From: Neisseriaceae bacterium
GTDB taxonomy: Bacteria; Pseudomonadota; Gammaproteobacteria; Burkholderiales; UBA11063
Direction of reading: 5' to 3'
Length of the DNA stretch: 64,000 nt
Assembly (NCBI GenBank): GCA_003963245.1
Contig: RXJX01000036.1
Location: 1 to 64,000, forward strand
Shown: piece after piece, positions 63,449-64,000 of the stretch
Layout: every line of letters begins with the position of its first letter
Position numbering within the stretch: position 1 is the stretch's first letter
Translations under genes and position numbers: made by a program
The notes under the pieces: generated by a model
What the model saw: only the letters and a program-made list of their open reading frames with translations
Told to the model about the DNA's origin: nothing
Database searches by the model: none

Positions 63449-64000
63449 ATGGCTCTGGCAAAAGTTGATAAATTTGCTGATCTTAAAAAGCGTGTTTGGT
63501 TCCTGATTGGCGCACTAATCGTCTTTCGGATTGGTGCGCATATTCCAGTTCCAGGAATAGATCCCACTGAATTGGCGAAGTTGTTTAAATCCAATCAGGC
63601 GGGTTTACTGACAATGGTAAACATGTTCTCGGGTGGTGCGTTGTCGCGCTTCACTATCTTTGCTCTCGGCATTATGCCGTACATTTCAGCTTCCATTATT
63701 TTACAATTATCTTCTGAGGTATTTCCTTATTTGATCCAATTGAAAAAAGAAGGAGAAATGGGGCGCAAAAAGATTACTCAATATACTCGTTATGCAACAG
63801 TGATTTTGGCGTTGGTGCAAAGTTTTGGTATTGCTACCATGCTTTACAAACAACCAGGGTTGGTAGTAGATTCAGAGTTTCATTTCTTTGCAACTGCGAT
63901 TGTCTGCCTTGTAACGGGAACTATGTTCTTAATGTGGCTCGGTGAACAGATTACTGAACGTGGGCTAGGTAATGGCGCGTCAATGATTATTACCACTGGT
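63449..64000 (+). CDS. secY: Preprotein translocase subunit SecY (partial, runs off the window)
   Basis: The ATG at 63449 follows AAAGGAC. 184 codons are visible, starting [19 protein letters not shown]. Features include the first membrane helix, the plug region ([20 protein letters not shown]), [20 protein letters not shown] and [18 protein letters not shown]. SecY is the pore of the general secretion channel and works with SecG (34131) and SecE. The C-terminal part lies beyond the window. Confidence 0.97.
   Translation, partial: MALAKVDKFADLKKRVWFLIGALIVFRIGAHIPVPGIDPTELAKLFKSNQAGLLTMVNMFSGGALSRFTIFALGIMPYISASIILQLSSEVFPYLIQLKKEGEMGRKKITQYTRYATVILALVQSFGIATMLYKQPGLVVDSEFHFFATAIVCLVTGTMFLMWLGEQITERGLGNGASMIITTG

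Noticed and set aside
1..64000. CRISPR array, prophage or integrative element
   Set aside because: No regularly spaced direct repeats, no cas genes, no integrase or phage structural genes were seen; only one IS fragment, one MITE-like element and a lone lysin-like gene.

Overview
The window is AT-rich chromosomal DNA from a Gram-negative bacterium, most likely a low-GC betaproteobacterium near the Neisseriales. This is inferred from gene content and order: a Neisseria-type porin, secG followed by tRNA-Leu and the nuo operon, the ubiE-ubiJ-ubiB block, rluC divergent from rne, and a pilin remnant with the W.C and YLPSAC C-terminal signature. No 16S gene is present, so the placement rests on protein resemblance only.

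Layout. 1-1450 is decayed accessory DNA: the tail of an IS3-family transposase, a broken type IV pilin-like gene, and a 150-bp MITE-like element with 15-bp inverted ends and a 5-bp target duplication. 1452-5200 holds a TolB-like propeller protein and an exported catalase-peroxidase (katG). 5228-12661 is a long minus-strand run (ftsE, ftsX, queA, ubiE, ubiJ, ubiB, RNB exoribonuclease) for division, queuosine and ubiquinone synthesis. 13168-21374 holds a porin, a SleB-type hydrolase, rluC, rne and sdaA. 21391-24365 holds a MscS-type channel and the peroxide pair ahpC-ahpD. 24371-29596 holds a DUF1275 membrane protein and a tripartite efflux system with a split FUSC pump. 29570-32774 is a minus-strand cluster yciB, two uridine phosphorylase paralogues and oxyR. 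33350-49642 is tpiA, secG, tRNA-Leu(GAG) and a complete 14-gene nuo operon with an outer-membrane beta-barrel gene inserted between nuoE and nuoF. 49753-59057 is a surface-polysaccharide locus (wlbA-like dehydrogenase, rmlACBD, UDP-sugar 6-dehydrogenase, WecA-type transferase, gmd, a frameshifted acyltransferase). 59414-64000 is the spc ribosomal-protein operon from rplN into secY, which runs off the window.

How the parts work together. OxyR (30472), KatG and AhpC/AhpD form a peroxide-defence set. Full-length OxyR-like operators sit upstream of both katG and ahpC at exactly the same distance from the -10 box. Ubiquinone genes and the nuo operon supply the respiratory chain.

The least explained structure is a family of hairpin repeats, five copies, that share a GTCGT head and overall fold but not stem sequence. 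One copy lies within the split FUSC gene and is translated. A second candidate is a strong promoter feeding a highly structured RNA and a 22-codon hydrophobic micro-ORF between yciB and tpiA.
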